Of a stretch of DNA of 64,000 nt, positions 34,260-43,738 are shown piece by piece. The notes under the pieces were generated by a model that had not been told where the DNA came from, did not search any database, and saw only the letters and a list, made by a program, of their open reading frames with translations. The translations under genes were made by a program, and so were the position numbers. The stretch comes from KBS-96 sp963722585 (lineage in GTDB: Bacteria; Acidobacteriota; Terriglobia; Bryobacterales; Bryobacteraceae). Positions within the stretch are counted from its first letter, which is position 1, and every line of letters begins with the position of its first letter. Where the stretch lies: contig CAVRNU010000012.1 of assembly GCA_963722585.1 (NCBI GenBank), forward strand, positions 124,001-188,000, in the 5' to 3' direction.

Positions 34260-35645
34260 CTAGGAGCTAGCAGTCTGACTAAAAGGCCAACTGCCGTTTC
34301 GCTTGGCTCTCCATAAGAACGCTAAGGTTCCGAGAACTGTCATGCCGACGCCGCTCAGAATGAATTTGACACCGCTCGCGGCTAGGATATAAATCCAACC
34401 GGCGAGCGCGACCAGCACCGGCAGCGGATAAAGCGGCATGGTGAATGGGCGGGCAATGTCTTGCCTGTTCTTACGTAAGAGAAACACTGCCACGCATTGA
34501 GCAATGAACTGCAGCATGATCTGGAAAACGATCATGTAATTGATCAGGTCGGCCAGGCTGAGCGCGCAAGCAGCGGCGGAGATCAGCCCCATAACCACGA
34601 CCGAGAAAGTTGGGAAATGTTTCGTGGGGTGAAGCCGCGCGAACGCGGAAAAGAATCGCCCATCGACAGCGGCGCCGTAAGGAATGCGCGAGTAGCCGAG
34701 CAAAATGGCGAAGACGGACCCAAATGCCGCCCACAAAATGAGGGCAGCGACAATCTTTCCCGCCATTGACCCATAGATGGTTTGAATGAACTCCGCGGCG
34801 ACGGCATTCGATTTCATGGCATGCTGCCAGGGAATGACACCGATGATGGAGATGTTCATGGACAGATACAGGAACCCAAGCACCAGGATGGACACAATGA
34901 TTGACCTGGGAATAGTGCGGGCGGGTTCGTGCACTTCCTCACCGATTAAGCACACGTTAAAGTAGCCGCTGTAATCGTACATGGCGATGAGGGTCGCCGC
35001 CCCAAGGCCTACGAAAAAAGCTCGTGACGGGTGGAACGCGGCTGGGGGGAAATGGAAGGCCAGCGCGGGATGAAAGTGGGTTACGCCGCCGACGAGGATC
35101 CATACGCCGGTAGCCATCACGACAACCCACAGCGTGACTGAGAGCGCACTGATCGATTTGATATCGCGATAAACGAGAACGGTGTTGATTAGGCATACGG
35201 CCACTGCGAGCGCTGTTTTCTCCCACCCGGCCAGGGAAGGAACCAGATACGTTGTGTATTCGGCAAAACCCACAGCTCCCGAGGCGATATTAATGGGGCC
35301 GATAAGAACAGCCTGCCAAAGGAACAGGAAACTGAGCAGCCGTCCCCATCCGAACGGGCCGAACGCTTCAAGCAGATAGTAATAGGGGCCGCCGGAGTCG
35401 GGCATCGCCGCGCCTAATTCGGCCCACACCATGCCGTCGCAAAGAGCGATCAGCGCGCCCGCAATCCATGCGAGCATGGCTTGTGGCCCGCCCATCGCCG
35501 ATAAAGCGAGAGGAATGGTGATGAAAGGGCCTACTCCCACCATGTTGAGCATGTTCGAAGAGGCCGCGCCCCAGATGCCCATGCCCCTTTCGAGCTGGGA
35601 CGACTGCCGTTGACGGGTGGGTGTTAGCACATTACGAATAACCAA
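34260..35645 (-). CDS. APC-superfamily amino acid permease
   Basis: A 461-residue transporter with about twelve membrane helices. The first helix pair has NMVGVGPFITIPLALSAMGGP, the APC Gly-rich substrate loop; next come MVWAELGAAMPDSGGPYYY and, later, YDYSGYFNVCLIGEEVHEPAR, both conserved in the family. Substrate not predictable. The gene stands between the convergent lipoprotein gene and a dispersed repeat copy at 35696. Confidence 0.92.
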   Translation of the reverse strand: MVIRNVLTPTRQRQSSQLERGMGIWGAASSNMLNMVGVGPFITIPLALSAMGGPQAMLAWIAGALIALCDGMVWAELGAAMPDSGGPYYYLLEAFGPFGWGRLLSFLFLWQAVLIGPINIASGAVGFAEYTTYLVPSLAGWEKTALAVAVCLINTVLVYRDIKSISALSVTLWVVVMATGVWILVGGVTHFHPALAFHFPPAAFHPSRAFFVGLGAATLIAMYDYSGYFNVCLIGEEVHEPARTIPRSIIVSILVLGFLYLSMNISIIGVIPWQHAMKSNAVAAEFIQTIYGSMAGKIVAALILWAAFGSVFAILLGYSRIPYGAAVDGRFFSAFARLHPTKHFPTFSVVVMGLISAAACALSLADLINYMIVFQIMLQFIAQCVAVFLLRKNRQDIARPFTMPLYPLPVLVALAGWIYILAASGVKFILSGVGMTVLGTLAFLWRAKRNGSWPFSQTASS

Positions 35646-35695
35646 GGATACTTGAAATCCTCAGGCATCCAGCGATTAGCCGAAGTTCGTGGCGT

Positions 35696-35770
35696 CCGCT
35701 CCCTCGCGGTCGCGGTTCCGATACGCACATTCAGGAACCCCGCGCAGGCAAGCGGTCCGCTGACGAACTC
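35696..35770 (+). repeat. Dispersed repeat, copy B (downstream of lacI-like gene)
   Basis: Begins CCGCTCCCTCGCGGTCGCGG and ends GCGGTCCGCTGACGAACTC. It matches copy A at 36852-36945 at both ends, in the same orientation, so the LacI-type gene is bracketed by direct repeats. A third partial copy is at 38877. Confidence 0.6.
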
Positions 35771-35779
35771 GCTGAGAGC

Positions 35780-36817
35780 CTACGAAGCAGTCCGGACCAA
35801 GTGTTTCCGCGCCTGGGCGGTAGTTTGTCTTAAGACTAGCCGCGTCTCGATAGGTGGACCGAGCTCGGCAACGACGGGGCGCTCCTCGATGACGGAGACC
35901 AGCCAGGAAACCACCCGTCTTGCTATTTCATCCCGCGGAAGGCTCACAGTCGTCAGCGGCGGCTCGGTGAATTTGGCTAGATGGATATCGTCAAACCCGA
36001 TGATGGAGATGTCTTGAGGCACTTGAAAGCCGGCGCTATGAACCGCGCGGAGAGCTCCAATCGCACATAAGTCGTTGCCACCGATAACGGCTGTAGGCAG
36101 ATGCTGGCGCGACAAGGCTTCATTCATTGCGGCGAGTCCGCCGTCCACCGTAAAATCGGCCGGAACCACGGAGATATCGCTCGCCGGTATTTTGCTCTTT
36201 CTCAGATAGTCAAGAAACGCTGCGAGCCGCATCTGGGCGGAAGGCAAGTGGCTCGGCCCACCGATGAACACGAATGTCCGGTGCTGCAGGGAGATCAGGT
36301 GATCGACCGCTTCGCCGATGCCTTGCGCGTAGTTCACCTGAATGTCGCAAAAGTGGCGGCCCGGCGGTCCGATATCCAGAAAAGCGATTGGAATTCTGTG
36401 GTGACTCAGTTGTTCGATCAGTGGCGTGTTCCGCTCCGATGTCATTACGGCCAAGCCGTCTACTTTTCGTTCCAGCATCCGGCGGACACACAGCTCCATG
36501 CGCTCGAGACTGTAATTTGTCGAGCCGACGAGAATGTCATAACCGGACTCAACTGCGACATCTCCAAAATCTTTGATCAGTTCCGGGAAAAACGGATTGG
36601 TGATATCGGAGACGAGGAGCCCCAGAATGCGGCTCCGGCCCGAAACCAAGGTACGGGCGTGGGTATCGGGGAAGTAGTTCAGGTCTTCAATTGCTCTCTG
36701 AACGCGCGCCGCCGTGGCGGGGTCGACAAGATCGGGGTTATTAATTGTGCGGGACACGGTAGCGGTCGAAACGTTCGCCCGCCGGGCCACTTCGTGAATG
36801 CTCATCCGCCTACGCAT
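35780..36817 (-). CDS. LacI-family transcriptional regulator
   Basis: A 345-residue repressor from ATG 36817, with AGGGGAT upstream; the frame to 36955 passes through a dispersed repeat and is rejected. The N-terminus has the LacI HTH (IHEVARRANVSTATVSRTIN) and hinge helix. The periplasmic-binding-protein-like sensor follows: ILGLLVSDITNPFFPELIKD, DFTVDGGLAAMNEAL, DDIHLAKFTEPPLTTVSLP. It should bind a sugar or sugar phosphate. No catabolic operon is adjacent, so the targets are unknown. Confidence 0.92.
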   Translation of the reverse strand: MRRRMSIHEVARRANVSTATVSRTINNPDLVDPATAARVQRAIEDLNYFPDTHARTLVSGRSRILGLLVSDITNPFFPELIKDFGDVAVESGYDILVGSTNYSLERMELCVRRMLERKVDGLAVMTSERNTPLIEQLSHHRIPIAFLDIGPPGRHFCDIQVNYAQGIGEAVDHLISLQHRTFVFIGGPSHLPSAQMRLAAFLDYLRKSKIPASDISVVPADFTVDGGLAAMNEALSRQHLPTAVIGGNDLCAIGALRAVHSAGFQVPQDISIIGFDDIHLAKFTEPPLTTVSLPRDEIARRVVSWLVSVIEERPVVAELGPPIETRLVLRQTTAQARKHLVRTAS

Positions 36818-36851
36818 GCCGCGCCTATCCCCTAGCGGAAGCTCGCCACAA

Positions 36852-36945
36852 CCACTCCCTGACGGTCGCGGCTCGGAAACGAGGCTCGTGGATTCAAATG
36901 TTCGGCCGAGCCGCGCACGCGAGTAAGCGGTCGCGTGACGAACTC
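36852..36945 (+). repeat. Dispersed repeat, copy A (upstream of lacI-like gene)
   Basis: Contains CCACTCCCTGACGGTCGCGG and an internal 9-bp inverted pair, GCGGCTCGG (36868-36876) and CCGAGCCGC (36906-36914), able to form a hairpin. It lies 35 bases upstream of the regulator start and may include or displace its promoter. Confidence 0.6.
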
Positions 36946-37032
36946 CCGCTAGCACAGTGCACTATAAATTCGTATCCGGTGTCAATAGGCCCGAGGTTAA
37001 TGGGCGCAAAATAGGGAGGAAAAGAGCGGAAC

Positions 37033-38226
37033 TTACTTCGAATTCTGTATCATCGCTTTCAATTGACGGAAAGCGGCCAGGTCGAAATTATCCTTCATGC
37101 GCTCAGAAGGCCAGGAACGAGCCGTGTCCGACGGCGAAAGAGGAAGACGCTGCTCGCACCGCACAAGGAGCGAGGAGGCATCGGGATCGGGTCCTGAGCG
37201 GTCGATGATCGATCGGAGATGCGGGGCTGCTTCGTCATACCTCCCCTGGCGGTAGAGAGCGACGGCATAATTGAAGTTATACGTGGGATCGGCGCTATCG
37301 CCATCAAGCGCGCGCCGGAAATCATCTGATGCCGCGGCGTCATGAAGCCGGCTTTCGGAGGCTCCCAGGTCATTAAATACCTCGTTTAGAGGGGTCGTCT
37401 GCGCAAGCTCGCGAAAACACGACTTAGCCATCGAGTAATCGGCCGCCAAATAAGAGCTCAAGCCCATCTTAAATTTGGCCTCAAGATAAAGCGGATCAGA
37501 TTGAGGAACCTTACCAAACCAATACACCGCCTGCCGATAATCCCGCGCGTTCATGGCCAGCTTTCCTAGTTCGAATTCGGGTTGCGTATATTTGGCGTCG
37601 AGCTTAGCAGCCTGTTCAAACCATTTTTGCTTCTGCTCCCGGCTCGTCGCCAGAAGTCCGCGTATATAACTTTCCTTCGCATCGAGCCGGATGAGTTTGG
37701 CGGGCACTAGCAGCTGCTCGGCCGTTACCTTCGTCTGAGGATCAACAAAGCGGATGGTTTGCCAAGCAAGATGTTCTTCCAGCCGGGAGAGATCGGCTAA
37801 CTTGCCGGTTTCGGAGAACTCAGATGCGTCTCTGAGCTTTCGAAGATCGAGAAAGCGCGCGCTGATGCGAATAGAGCCGTCACGCGGTTGAGAGTTTGCC
37901 GACGGCAAAACGATCTCATATGAGCCATAGCAGACCAAGCCTGCATCGATAGTCTGCCCCAGTTTAAAGAGCGTTGCCTTCGTATAAAGAGTGTCGGGCT
38001 TGACGCCAAGCCGTCTATAACCTTCATTGCGAACATCGCGATCCAGCACAATCTGACCGGCAGCGCTGAGCTCGGTCATAATTGTCTCTGAGACACTTTC
38101 GCCGATCCAGTTGAGATCGGCTGCCTGCGATTCATTCTTGAGCGGAATAACTAGAATCGAAACAGGACTCGAGTAGAGCAGCGGCGACGAGGCAGCGAGA
38201 AAAAAAAGGAGACGCCCAAACTGCAC
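37033..38226 (-). CDS. Exported TPR protein with FlgO/TolB-like N-terminus
   Basis: A 397-residue protein. The signal peptide is at 1-20 (MQFGRLLFFLAASSPLLYSS). The N-terminal domain (VSILVIPLKNESQAADLNWIG, then ETIMTELSAAGQIVLDRD) resembles the FlgO/CsgG/TolB-N nucleotide-independent fold found before TPR repeats. Residues about 200-365 are TPR helices, for example YNFNYAVALYRQGRYDEAAPHL. Probably a periplasmic scaffold. A lone gene, divergent from nothing nearby; function unknown. Confidence 0.82.
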   Translation of the reverse strand: MQFGRLLFFLAASSPLLYSSPVSILVIPLKNESQAADLNWIGESVSETIMTELSAAGQIVLDRDVRNEGYRRLGVKPDTLYTKATLFKLGQTIDAGLVCYGSYEIVLPSANSQPRDGSIRISARFLDLRKLRDASEFSETGKLADLSRLEEHLAWQTIRFVDPQTKVTAEQLLVPAKLIRLDAKESYIRGLLATSREQKQKWFEQAAKLDAKYTQPEFELGKLAMNARDYRQAVYWFGKVPQSDPLYLEAKFKMGLSSYLAADYSMAKSCFRELAQTTPLNEVFNDLGASESRLHDAAASDDFRRALDGDSADPTYNFNYAVALYRQGRYDEAAPHLRSIIDRSGPDPDASSLLVRCEQRLPLSPSDTARSWPSERMKDNFDLAAFRQLKAMIQNSK

Positions 38227-38308
38227 GTCTCCATATTAACAGGGGGGACTTCGGTAACAATTGCAATTTCTAAGCCAAAAATTCGAAACGCACAGTTACG
38301 CGGCAGGA

Positions 38309-38647
38309 CTAAAGCCCGGCATTCGATTGGCGATTCCCGGCCGAGCCTAGAATCACTTTCTTGTTAGTTCCGCCAAGATGAATCTCTTCCATCTGGTGCT
38401 TATCGTTATACCTGACGCTAGTCGTATCGAATTTCGAGTTAGCGGTTTCAACCCGGGCGGGAATCTCCGTCACCTCTTTGTTATGTTTCAGTATTACTGC
38501 GCCGTCTTTAAGTTCTAACTTGTAATCACCGGGTTTCAAAGTCTTTCCAGCGGCTGTACTTTGCTCAAAAAGCGTTACATGGTATGAAGACGCAGCGAAC
38601 GCGGCGGCGAGGGCGAGCGTCGGGAAACAGAAAAACAATTTCTTCAT
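38309..38647 (-). CDS. Small secreted protein, beta-rich
   Basis: A 112-residue protein from ATG 38647, with GAGGAG about twelve bases upstream; a longer frame to 38806 is rejected. A signal peptide (MKKLFFCFPTLALAAAFAAS) is followed by a short beta domain with GKTLKPGDYKLELKDGAVIL and EIPARVETANSKFDTTSVRY. Such small proteins are frequent in Acidobacteria genomes. Function unknown. The region to miaA holds a dispersed repeat copy. Confidence 0.75.
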   Translation of the reverse strand: MKKLFFCFPTLALAAAFAASSYHVTLFEQSTAAGKTLKPGDYKLELKDGAVILKHNKEVTEIPARVETANSKFDTTSVRYNDKHQMEEIHLGGTNKKVILGSAGNRQSNAGL

Positions 38648-38876
38648 CGCGGAAGTGTTCTCCTCTTCAAATAAGACGTGGAAAAGAACTTCCGCGCTTA
38701 CTTTGAATTGATATACGAAGCGCGCGTCGAAATGTTCCTGAGAAAAGGAAAAATTTTTGGCTTTTGCAATGTTTGTGTCGTCCGGGAACGGACAGTGGAT
38801 TCCCAAAAAAGGACAGTCGGCTTTGCAAGAAGCGACAGCTCTTGTCTACACGCGGCCAAATCGCTCCTTTGAAAAA

Positions 38877-38915
38877 CCGCTCGCTCGCGGTCGCGGCTCG
38901 GTTCCGGGCTCGTGG
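38877..38915 (+). repeat. Dispersed repeat, partial copy C
   Basis: CCGCTCGCTCGCGGTCGCGG, followed by CTCGGTTCCGGGCTCGTGG, matches the left half of copies A (36852) and B (35696). It lies directly after the miaA stop. Confidence 0.55.
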
Positions 38916-38919
38916 TTTT

Positions 38920-39906
38920 TCATCGACCTTGGTGGCCCGCAGGCCCATGCGGACCCGATTGAAAATGTGCCACGTGGCAATGTGCTTCTCGAACGATTGC
39001 CGGATCGCCTCCGAAGCCACGAAGCCAGAAAACATTCGATTCGGCGCGGAACCACGTCATTTGCCGCTTCGCGTACTGGCGGGTTTTAGTTTGGCAGTCG
39101 CGGATTGCGGATTCGAGCGTTGCGAATCCAGAGATTACGGAGAGCGCCTGCCGATAGCCAAGCGACTGCATAGGGTTTGAAGCCGGCGCATAGCCTCTGT
39201 CTAAGAGCCGCCGGGTTTCCTCAACCAGTCCTTTACTGAAGATCTCCTCCGATCTCGCGTCGAGCCGGGAATAGAGTAAGCCGCGATCGGGATTTAGGCC
39301 GAGCTTCAAAACGCGGTAGCCTTGCAAACTATCGCGAGGCCGGGCCTGTATTTCCGCCAGTGTCGCTTTTTCGAGATAGGCTATCTCGATTGCCCGAATC
39401 AGTTTTTGGTGATCGTTGGGATGGATGCGGGAAGCAGCGGTGTGGTCGCAGCGTTCTAGTATGTAGTGCAGCGATCGTGGGCGGCGCCGCGCTATTTTTG
39501 AAAGGCGGCCACGCAGTGGGCCGCACCGCGCGGGAGCAGGCGAAAGGCCAGCCAGGAGGGCACGGAGATAAAAGCCCGTTCCGCCGCAGATAATAGGTAA
39601 GCGGGCACGGCTCGAAATCTCCTCGAGAGCACGCCGAGCTTGGCGAGAATAATCTCCGGCGGTAAAGTTGTCGCCGGGACCAGCCACATCAATGAGGTGA
39701 TGCAGGATGCCGTTACGCCTTGCAACGGGCAATTTCGCGGAACCGATGTCAAACCCCGTATAAACTTGGACCGAATCGCAGTTCACAATCTCTCCCTCCC
39801 TGTCTTGAGCTAGAGCAAGAGCCAGATCGCTCTTTCCGGAAGCCGTCGGGCCAAGGACAATGACAATGGTTTTCGGAGCGGACGCGGACCCGTTGCTAGT
39901 AGTCAT
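38920..39906 (-). CDS. miaA: tRNA dimethylallyltransferase MiaA
   Basis: Adds the isopentenyl group to A37 of tRNAs reading U-starting codons. A 328-residue protein with the P-loop GPTASGKS at 19-26, NCDSVQVYTGFDIGSAK, HHLIDV, GGTGFYLRALL and RQYAKRQMTWFR, all MiaA signatures. The last 35 residues (from GFGGDPAIV) are unlike the family and run into the dispersed repeat, so the native C-terminus may have been replaced. Convergent with no gene; the next gene rightward is divergent. Confidence 0.94.
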   Translation of the reverse strand: MTTSNGSASAPKTIVIVLGPTASGKSDLALALAQDREGEIVNCDSVQVYTGFDIGSAKLPVARRNGILHHLIDVAGPGDNFTAGDYSRQARRALEEISSRARLPIICGGTGFYLRALLAGLSPAPARCGPLRGRLSKIARRRPRSLHYILERCDHTAASRIHPNDHQKLIRAIEIAYLEKATLAEIQARPRDSLQGYRVLKLGLNPDRGLLYSRLDARSEEIFSKGLVEETRRLLDRGYAPASNPMQSLGYRQALSVISGFATLESAIRDCQTKTRQYAKRQMTWFRAESNVFWLRGFGGDPAIVREAHCHVAHFQSGPHGPAGHQGR

Positions 39907-40008
39907 TCGAAGTAATAAGACTGGTCCGGGGGATTCCCTACATTTCGATGCGAGACTTTCGTCCTTTTTATGCCCCGGAAGGAATTCGGAAGTAGCCTAC
40001 AGTCGCGA

Positions 40009-40014
40009 TATAAT
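40009..40014 (+). promoter_or_regulatory. Candidate -10 box before the TPR gene
   Basis: A perfect TATAAT is 61 bases upstream of the ATG at 40075. A weak -35 (TTCGGA, 39985-39990) is 18 bases before it. No other promoter-like site is visible in the 168-base divergent gap. Confidence 0.35.
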
Positions 40015-40074
40015 TGCTAGCAGTGGCAATCCATAGTTCGGAATGCCGCAACCTTTCGCGCGCTAGCGGTCTAC

Positions 40075-42183
40075 ATGTCTTGTTTCCTCTGCTCAAACCT
40101 CCGCACTATACTTCTCAGCTTCACTCTCGCCGGCATTCCCGGAATCGTTTTCGGCCAACAAACTCCGGCCGGTAAGCCCGGTGACATTGACCTGAACGCT
40201 AAGGGCCCCATTAAGGAGGGCGTTTCGCCCCGGGCCGACGCATACTATCACTTTACGCTCGGCCACATGTACGAAGAAATGGCGGGCGCATACGGAAACC
40301 GCAGCGACTACGTGAACAAGGCGGTGGAAAATTACCGTCTGGCGCTGAAGGAAGATCCGACGGCCACATTTCTGGTAGAGGATATCGCGGACCTTTACCG
40401 GCAGTCGGGAAGACTCCGGGAAGCCGTTGTCGAGGCGGAAAGCGCACTGAAAGCAAATCCTAACGACTTGAATGCGCGGCGCGTGTTGGCTCGCATCTAT
40501 ACGCAGGAGATCGGTGATTCGCAAAGCAATCACATCGATGAAGGCGTACTTCACCGCGCCATCGATCAATACAAGCAAATCACGGCACAGGACCCAAAAG
40601 ATGTTGACAGCCTGATTATGCTTGGCCGGCTGCTGAAGCTGACGCAGAACACGGCAGAGGCGGAGAACGCCTTCCAAAAAGCGCTGGACCAGGATCCCGA
40701 CAACGAGGACGCTATCAGCGGGTTGGCGATGATTTACGCCGATGGCGGAGATCCGAAACGAGCTTCGGCTCTGTTTGAGAAGCTCACGAAAAAGAATCCG
40801 AACCCGCGCGCCTTCGCCATGCTTGCGGCCAGCTATGAGCAGATGCACGATTATGCACTCGCAGCGAATGCCTACCGGGAAGCGCTGCAGCTCGACCCGA
40901 GCCGGGTGGAGATAAAGGATAGGCTAGCGCAGGATTTAGCGCTATCGGACCAGCTCGAAGACGCGCTGAAACTGTACCAGGAAATTGTCGCTTCGAATCC
41001 GCAAGACCCGGAACCGTATCTGCGCATGTCGCAGATCTATCGCCAGCAGAAGAAGTTCGATCTGGCGCAGCAGGCGGGTGACAAGGCGAAAGCGCTGGAC
41101 CCGGACAATTTGGACGTTCGTTATAACCAAGTGCTGCTGCTCGAGATGGAAGGGAAAGTGCCGGAGGCGATCGTCGCTCTCAAGCAGATTCTCGATCAGA
41201 CAGCGAAGAAAAACTACGAACAGCCAGAAAAGGCAAACCGGGCCATGATGCTCGAACGGCTTGGGCGCCTCTACGAGAATGTCGAGGAATACGATCAGGC
41301 GGTTGATACGTTCCGTCAATTGGCCACGCTCGATCCTGACGTGGCGCCGAGAGCCGAAGCCCAGATTATCGACACCTACCGGACGGCTAAGGAATACTCA
41401 AAGGCGCAGCAGGAATCCGACGTAGCCGCGAAGAAGTATCCGAACGACCGCACGCTGCGATCGGAACGCGGAGAACTTCTTTCGGACATGAACAAGATTG
41501 ACGCCGCGGTCGCCGAATTGAAAAAAGGCTTCGATGGAAACAAAGATCACGATCGCGAGACGTGGATTAGCTTGGCGCAGGTGTATGAGAAGGCCCGGAA
41601 TTTCCCGGAAATGTCCAAGGCGCTGGATGAAGCCGCAAAACTCACCGGTGACAAGGACGACAAGACGACGATCCAATTCATGCGCGGCGTAATGTACGAG
41701 CGGCAAAAGAAAATGCCGGAGGCAGAGGCCGAGTTCCGGAAAGTGCTGGCAGCCGATCCAGAGAACGCGTCAGCGTTGAACTATCTGGGCTATATGCTTG
41801 CCGATCAGAATATCCGGCTACAGGAAGCCCAGGGTCTCATTCAGCGCGCATTGGACCAGGAGCCAAACAATGGAGCCTACCTCGACAGCCTGGGATGGGT
41901 TTATTACCGAATGAACCGGCTGGACGACGCAGAGCACGAGTTGCAGCGTTCGCTCCAGTTTTTCTCAAAGGATCCAACCATTCACGAGCACCTGGGCGAC
42001 GTTTACTTCAAGCAGGGAAAGCTGAAGGACGCCATCTCGCAGTGGCAGACCTCTCTTGCCGAGTGGAATACAAGTACCCCCGCGGATCGCGAGCCCGATG
42101 AAATTGCGAAAGTACAGAAGAAGTTGGAAGGGGCTCGTGTTCGTCTTGCGAAAGAGCAAGGCCCGCGTAACGAAAACCAGTGA
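40075..42183 (+). CDS. Large exported TPR-repeat protein
   Basis: A 702-residue protein with a signal peptide (about 1-27, ending GIVFGQ). The rest is a chain of about twelve or more tetratricopeptide repeats, for example AENAFQKALDQDPDNEDAIS, AEAEFRKVLAADPENASALN and YLDSLGWVYYRMNRLDDAEH, the last being the LGWVYYR pattern of proteins near BTAD/YbgF-type envelope complexes. It ends in a basic, charged tail. Probably a periplasmic scaffold; it may share an operon with the OmpH gene 227 bases on. Confidence 0.88.
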   Translation: MSCFLCSNLRTILLSFTLAGIPGIVFGQQTPAGKPGDIDLNAKGPIKEGVSPRADAYYHFTLGHMYEEMAGAYGNRSDYVNKAVENYRLALKEDPTATFLVEDIADLYRQSGRLREAVVEAESALKANPNDLNARRVLARIYTQEIGDSQSNHIDEGVLHRAIDQYKQITAQDPKDVDSLIMLGRLLKLTQNTAEAENAFQKALDQDPDNEDAISGLAMIYADGGDPKRASALFEKLTKKNPNPRAFAMLAASYEQMHDYALAANAYREALQLDPSRVEIKDRLAQDLALSDQLEDALKLYQEIVASNPQDPEPYLRMSQIYRQQKKFDLAQQAGDKAKALDPDNLDVRYNQVLLLEMEGKVPEAIVALKQILDQTAKKNYEQPEKANRAMMLERLGRLYENVEEYDQAVDTFRQLATLDPDVAPRAEAQIIDTYRTAKEYSKAQQESDVAAKKYPNDRTLRSERGELLSDMNKIDAAVAELKKGFDGNKDHDRETWISLAQVYEKARNFPEMSKALDEAAKLTGDKDDKTTIQFMRGVMYERQKKMPEAEAEFRKVLAADPENASALNYLGYMLADQNIRLQEAQGLIQRALDQEPNNGAYLDSLGWVYYRMNRLDDAEHELQRSLQFFSKDPTIHEHLGDVYFKQGKLKDAISQWQTSLAEWNTSTPADREPDEIAKVQKKLEGARVRLAKEQGPRNENQ

Positions 42184-42410
42184 GCTCCCGAGCGAGCCAA
42201 AGGCGTGCTCAATACTTAGTCGGACTTTCATTGCGAATCGCGAGCGCCGTAAAGGGTACTAGCGAAGGGAAGCATGCTTATTTTGCCTGCTTACCCGCTG
42301 GCGCTCGCATGCGTCAAACCCAGACGACCGCGGACGCCGCATGCTAGTTTAGTATCGGAAATGACCGTTTTCGGGGCGGGTCCTGCGTTGTCGAGGAGTT
42401 AAAAGAAGAA

Positions 42411-42938
42411 ATGCGGAAGAGATTACCGAGGATTTCCTTTGTCGTGCTGGCGGCGGCACTCCCCATGGCTGCTCTCAGGGCTCAGAACTTAAAGGTAGCC
42501 ATCGTGAATGCGCAAAAATCTGTTGCCGATACTCAGGAGATTAAGAAGGCTCAGGCGGATCTAGCAGCGAAGTACAGGCCGCGTCAACAGGATATCGAGA
42601 AGTTGCAGAACGATCTTCAAGAAATCCAGTCGGAATTGAAGGCTCCCAACCTCCCACCAGAGAAGCAATCCCAACTGAGCGCCGATGGTACGTTGAAGCA
42701 GAAACAGTTGCAGCGCTTGAGCGAAGATCTGCAACAGGATTTCAATCAGGATCGTGCCGACGTACTCACTCGCGCGGGCCAGCGAATGCAGGAGATCATA
42801 AAAAAGCTTGCGGAGGAGAAAGGCCTGGACGTGGTGATTGATGTCAGCAACGCGCTCTATTACAAGCCAGCCCTGGACATGACGGCCGACGCTACGGCCG
42901 CTTATGACAAAGCGTACCCGGTCTCTGGATCGAAATAG
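42411..42938 (+). CDS. OmpH/Skp-family periplasmic chaperone
   Basis: A 175-residue protein with a signal peptide (about 1-24, ending ALRAQ), then LKVAIVNAQKSVADTQEIKK, the Skp start, a long coiled coil (about 50-130) and the closing beta strand KGLDVVIDVSNALYYKPALDMT, a family hallmark. Skp holds unfolded outer-membrane proteins in the periplasm. GAGG lies just upstream. The next gene starts 23 bases downstream and is probably co-transcribed. Confidence 0.9.
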   Translation: MRKRLPRISFVVLAAALPMAALRAQNLKVAIVNAQKSVADTQEIKKAQADLAAKYRPRQQDIEKLQNDLQEIQSELKAPNLPPEKQSQLSADGTLKQKQLQRLSEDLQQDFNQDRADVLTRAGQRMQEIIKKLAEEKGLDVVIDVSNALYYKPALDMTADATAAYDKAYPVSGSK

Positions 42939-42961
42939 CGGCTTTTTCTGGAGTTAGAGAG

Positions 42962-43432
42962 ATGGCGGGTTACCTTGATTCTTACGGCGCCGAAGACGAG
43001 CGGCGGAACCGGCTGGTAAAAGGGACAGCCATCGCGATCGTCGCAGCCCTCGTGATTGGTATAACCGCCTATCTGATTTTTGAGAATTTACCGGAAAAGC
43101 AGGCTGTCGCGCACTTTTTAGCATTGGTGAACGCGGGCCGATATCAGGAGGCTTATAGCACGTGGGGATGCAGCGCGGCGCATCCTTGCTCCGCATACAG
43201 CTATCAGAAGTTTTTAGAAGATTGGGGTCAGCAAAGTCACAAGGACTGGAAGATTTCCAATGTGGACGGCTGCACTACGGGTGTCGTAGTGACGGTTAGC
43301 GCGCAGGGATCGGAACCGGAGCCGTTGTGGGTGCAACGAGCGGACGACAGCATCAGCTTTTCGCCGTGGCCGGAATGCCAAGGAAAGAAGTGGCGATTCC
43401 GGCAATTCTTCCGCCGGCTTGTTGGCGGCTGA
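42962..43432 (+). CDS. Single-pass membrane protein, unknown
   Basis: A 156-residue protein with one membrane helix at about 22-42 (AIAIVAALVIGITAYLIF), short polar N-terminus inside and a globular C-terminus outside. The outer part has four Cys (WGCSAAHPCSAYSY, DGCTTG, WPECQG), likely disulfide-bonded, and an N-terminal NTF2-like beginning (AVAHFLALVNAGRYQEAY). I do not recognise the family. It follows the chaperone gene closely. Confidence 0.75.
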   Translation: MAGYLDSYGAEDERRNRLVKGTAIAIVAALVIGITAYLIFENLPEKQAVAHFLALVNAGRYQEAYSTWGCSAAHPCSAYSYQKFLEDWGQQSHKDWKISNVDGCTTGVVVTVSAQGSEPEPLWVQRADDSISFSPWPECQGKKWRFRQFFRRLVGG

Positions 43433-43443
43433 GCAGGATCGTG

Positions 43444-43674
43444 TCAGACTTTGGGCTGCGGGGCGGGAAGATCGCGCGCGGCACATTCAGACTGAAATCC
43501 GGCGCGCTTATGCGAGCCGTCGCAAAAAGGTTTGTTGTCTGAAAGCCCGCAACGGCAGAGCGAAATGGCAGTGCGCCCGCCAAGTCCGAACGCGTTTCCT
43601 TGGGCATCCTGAATACAAAAATCGCCTTCCAGACGGATAGGACCGTGATTCACCACGGTTACTTTCATGCTCAT
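43444..43674 (-). CDS. CDGSH iron-sulfur domain protein
   Basis: A 76-residue protein whose second half is a CDGSH cluster-binding motif: CRCGLSDNKPFCDGSH, with the three Cys and one His that hold a 2Fe-2S cluster. ATG 43668 (MKVTVVN) is an equally good start. Bacterial CDGSH proteins have roles in redox or cluster transfer that are not well defined. It overlaps the 5' end of the GH88 frame on the other strand. Confidence 0.92.
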   Translation of the reverse strand: MSMKVTVVNHGPIRLEGDFCIQDAQGNAFGLGGRTAISLCRCGLSDNKPFCDGSHKRAGFQSECAARDLPAPQPKV

Positions 43675-43738
43675 TCCCCCTGATGGTAACAGAGCCCGAT
43701 GCCTTCTCCTCTATAATGGCCCGAAGGGTGAGTTCCGC

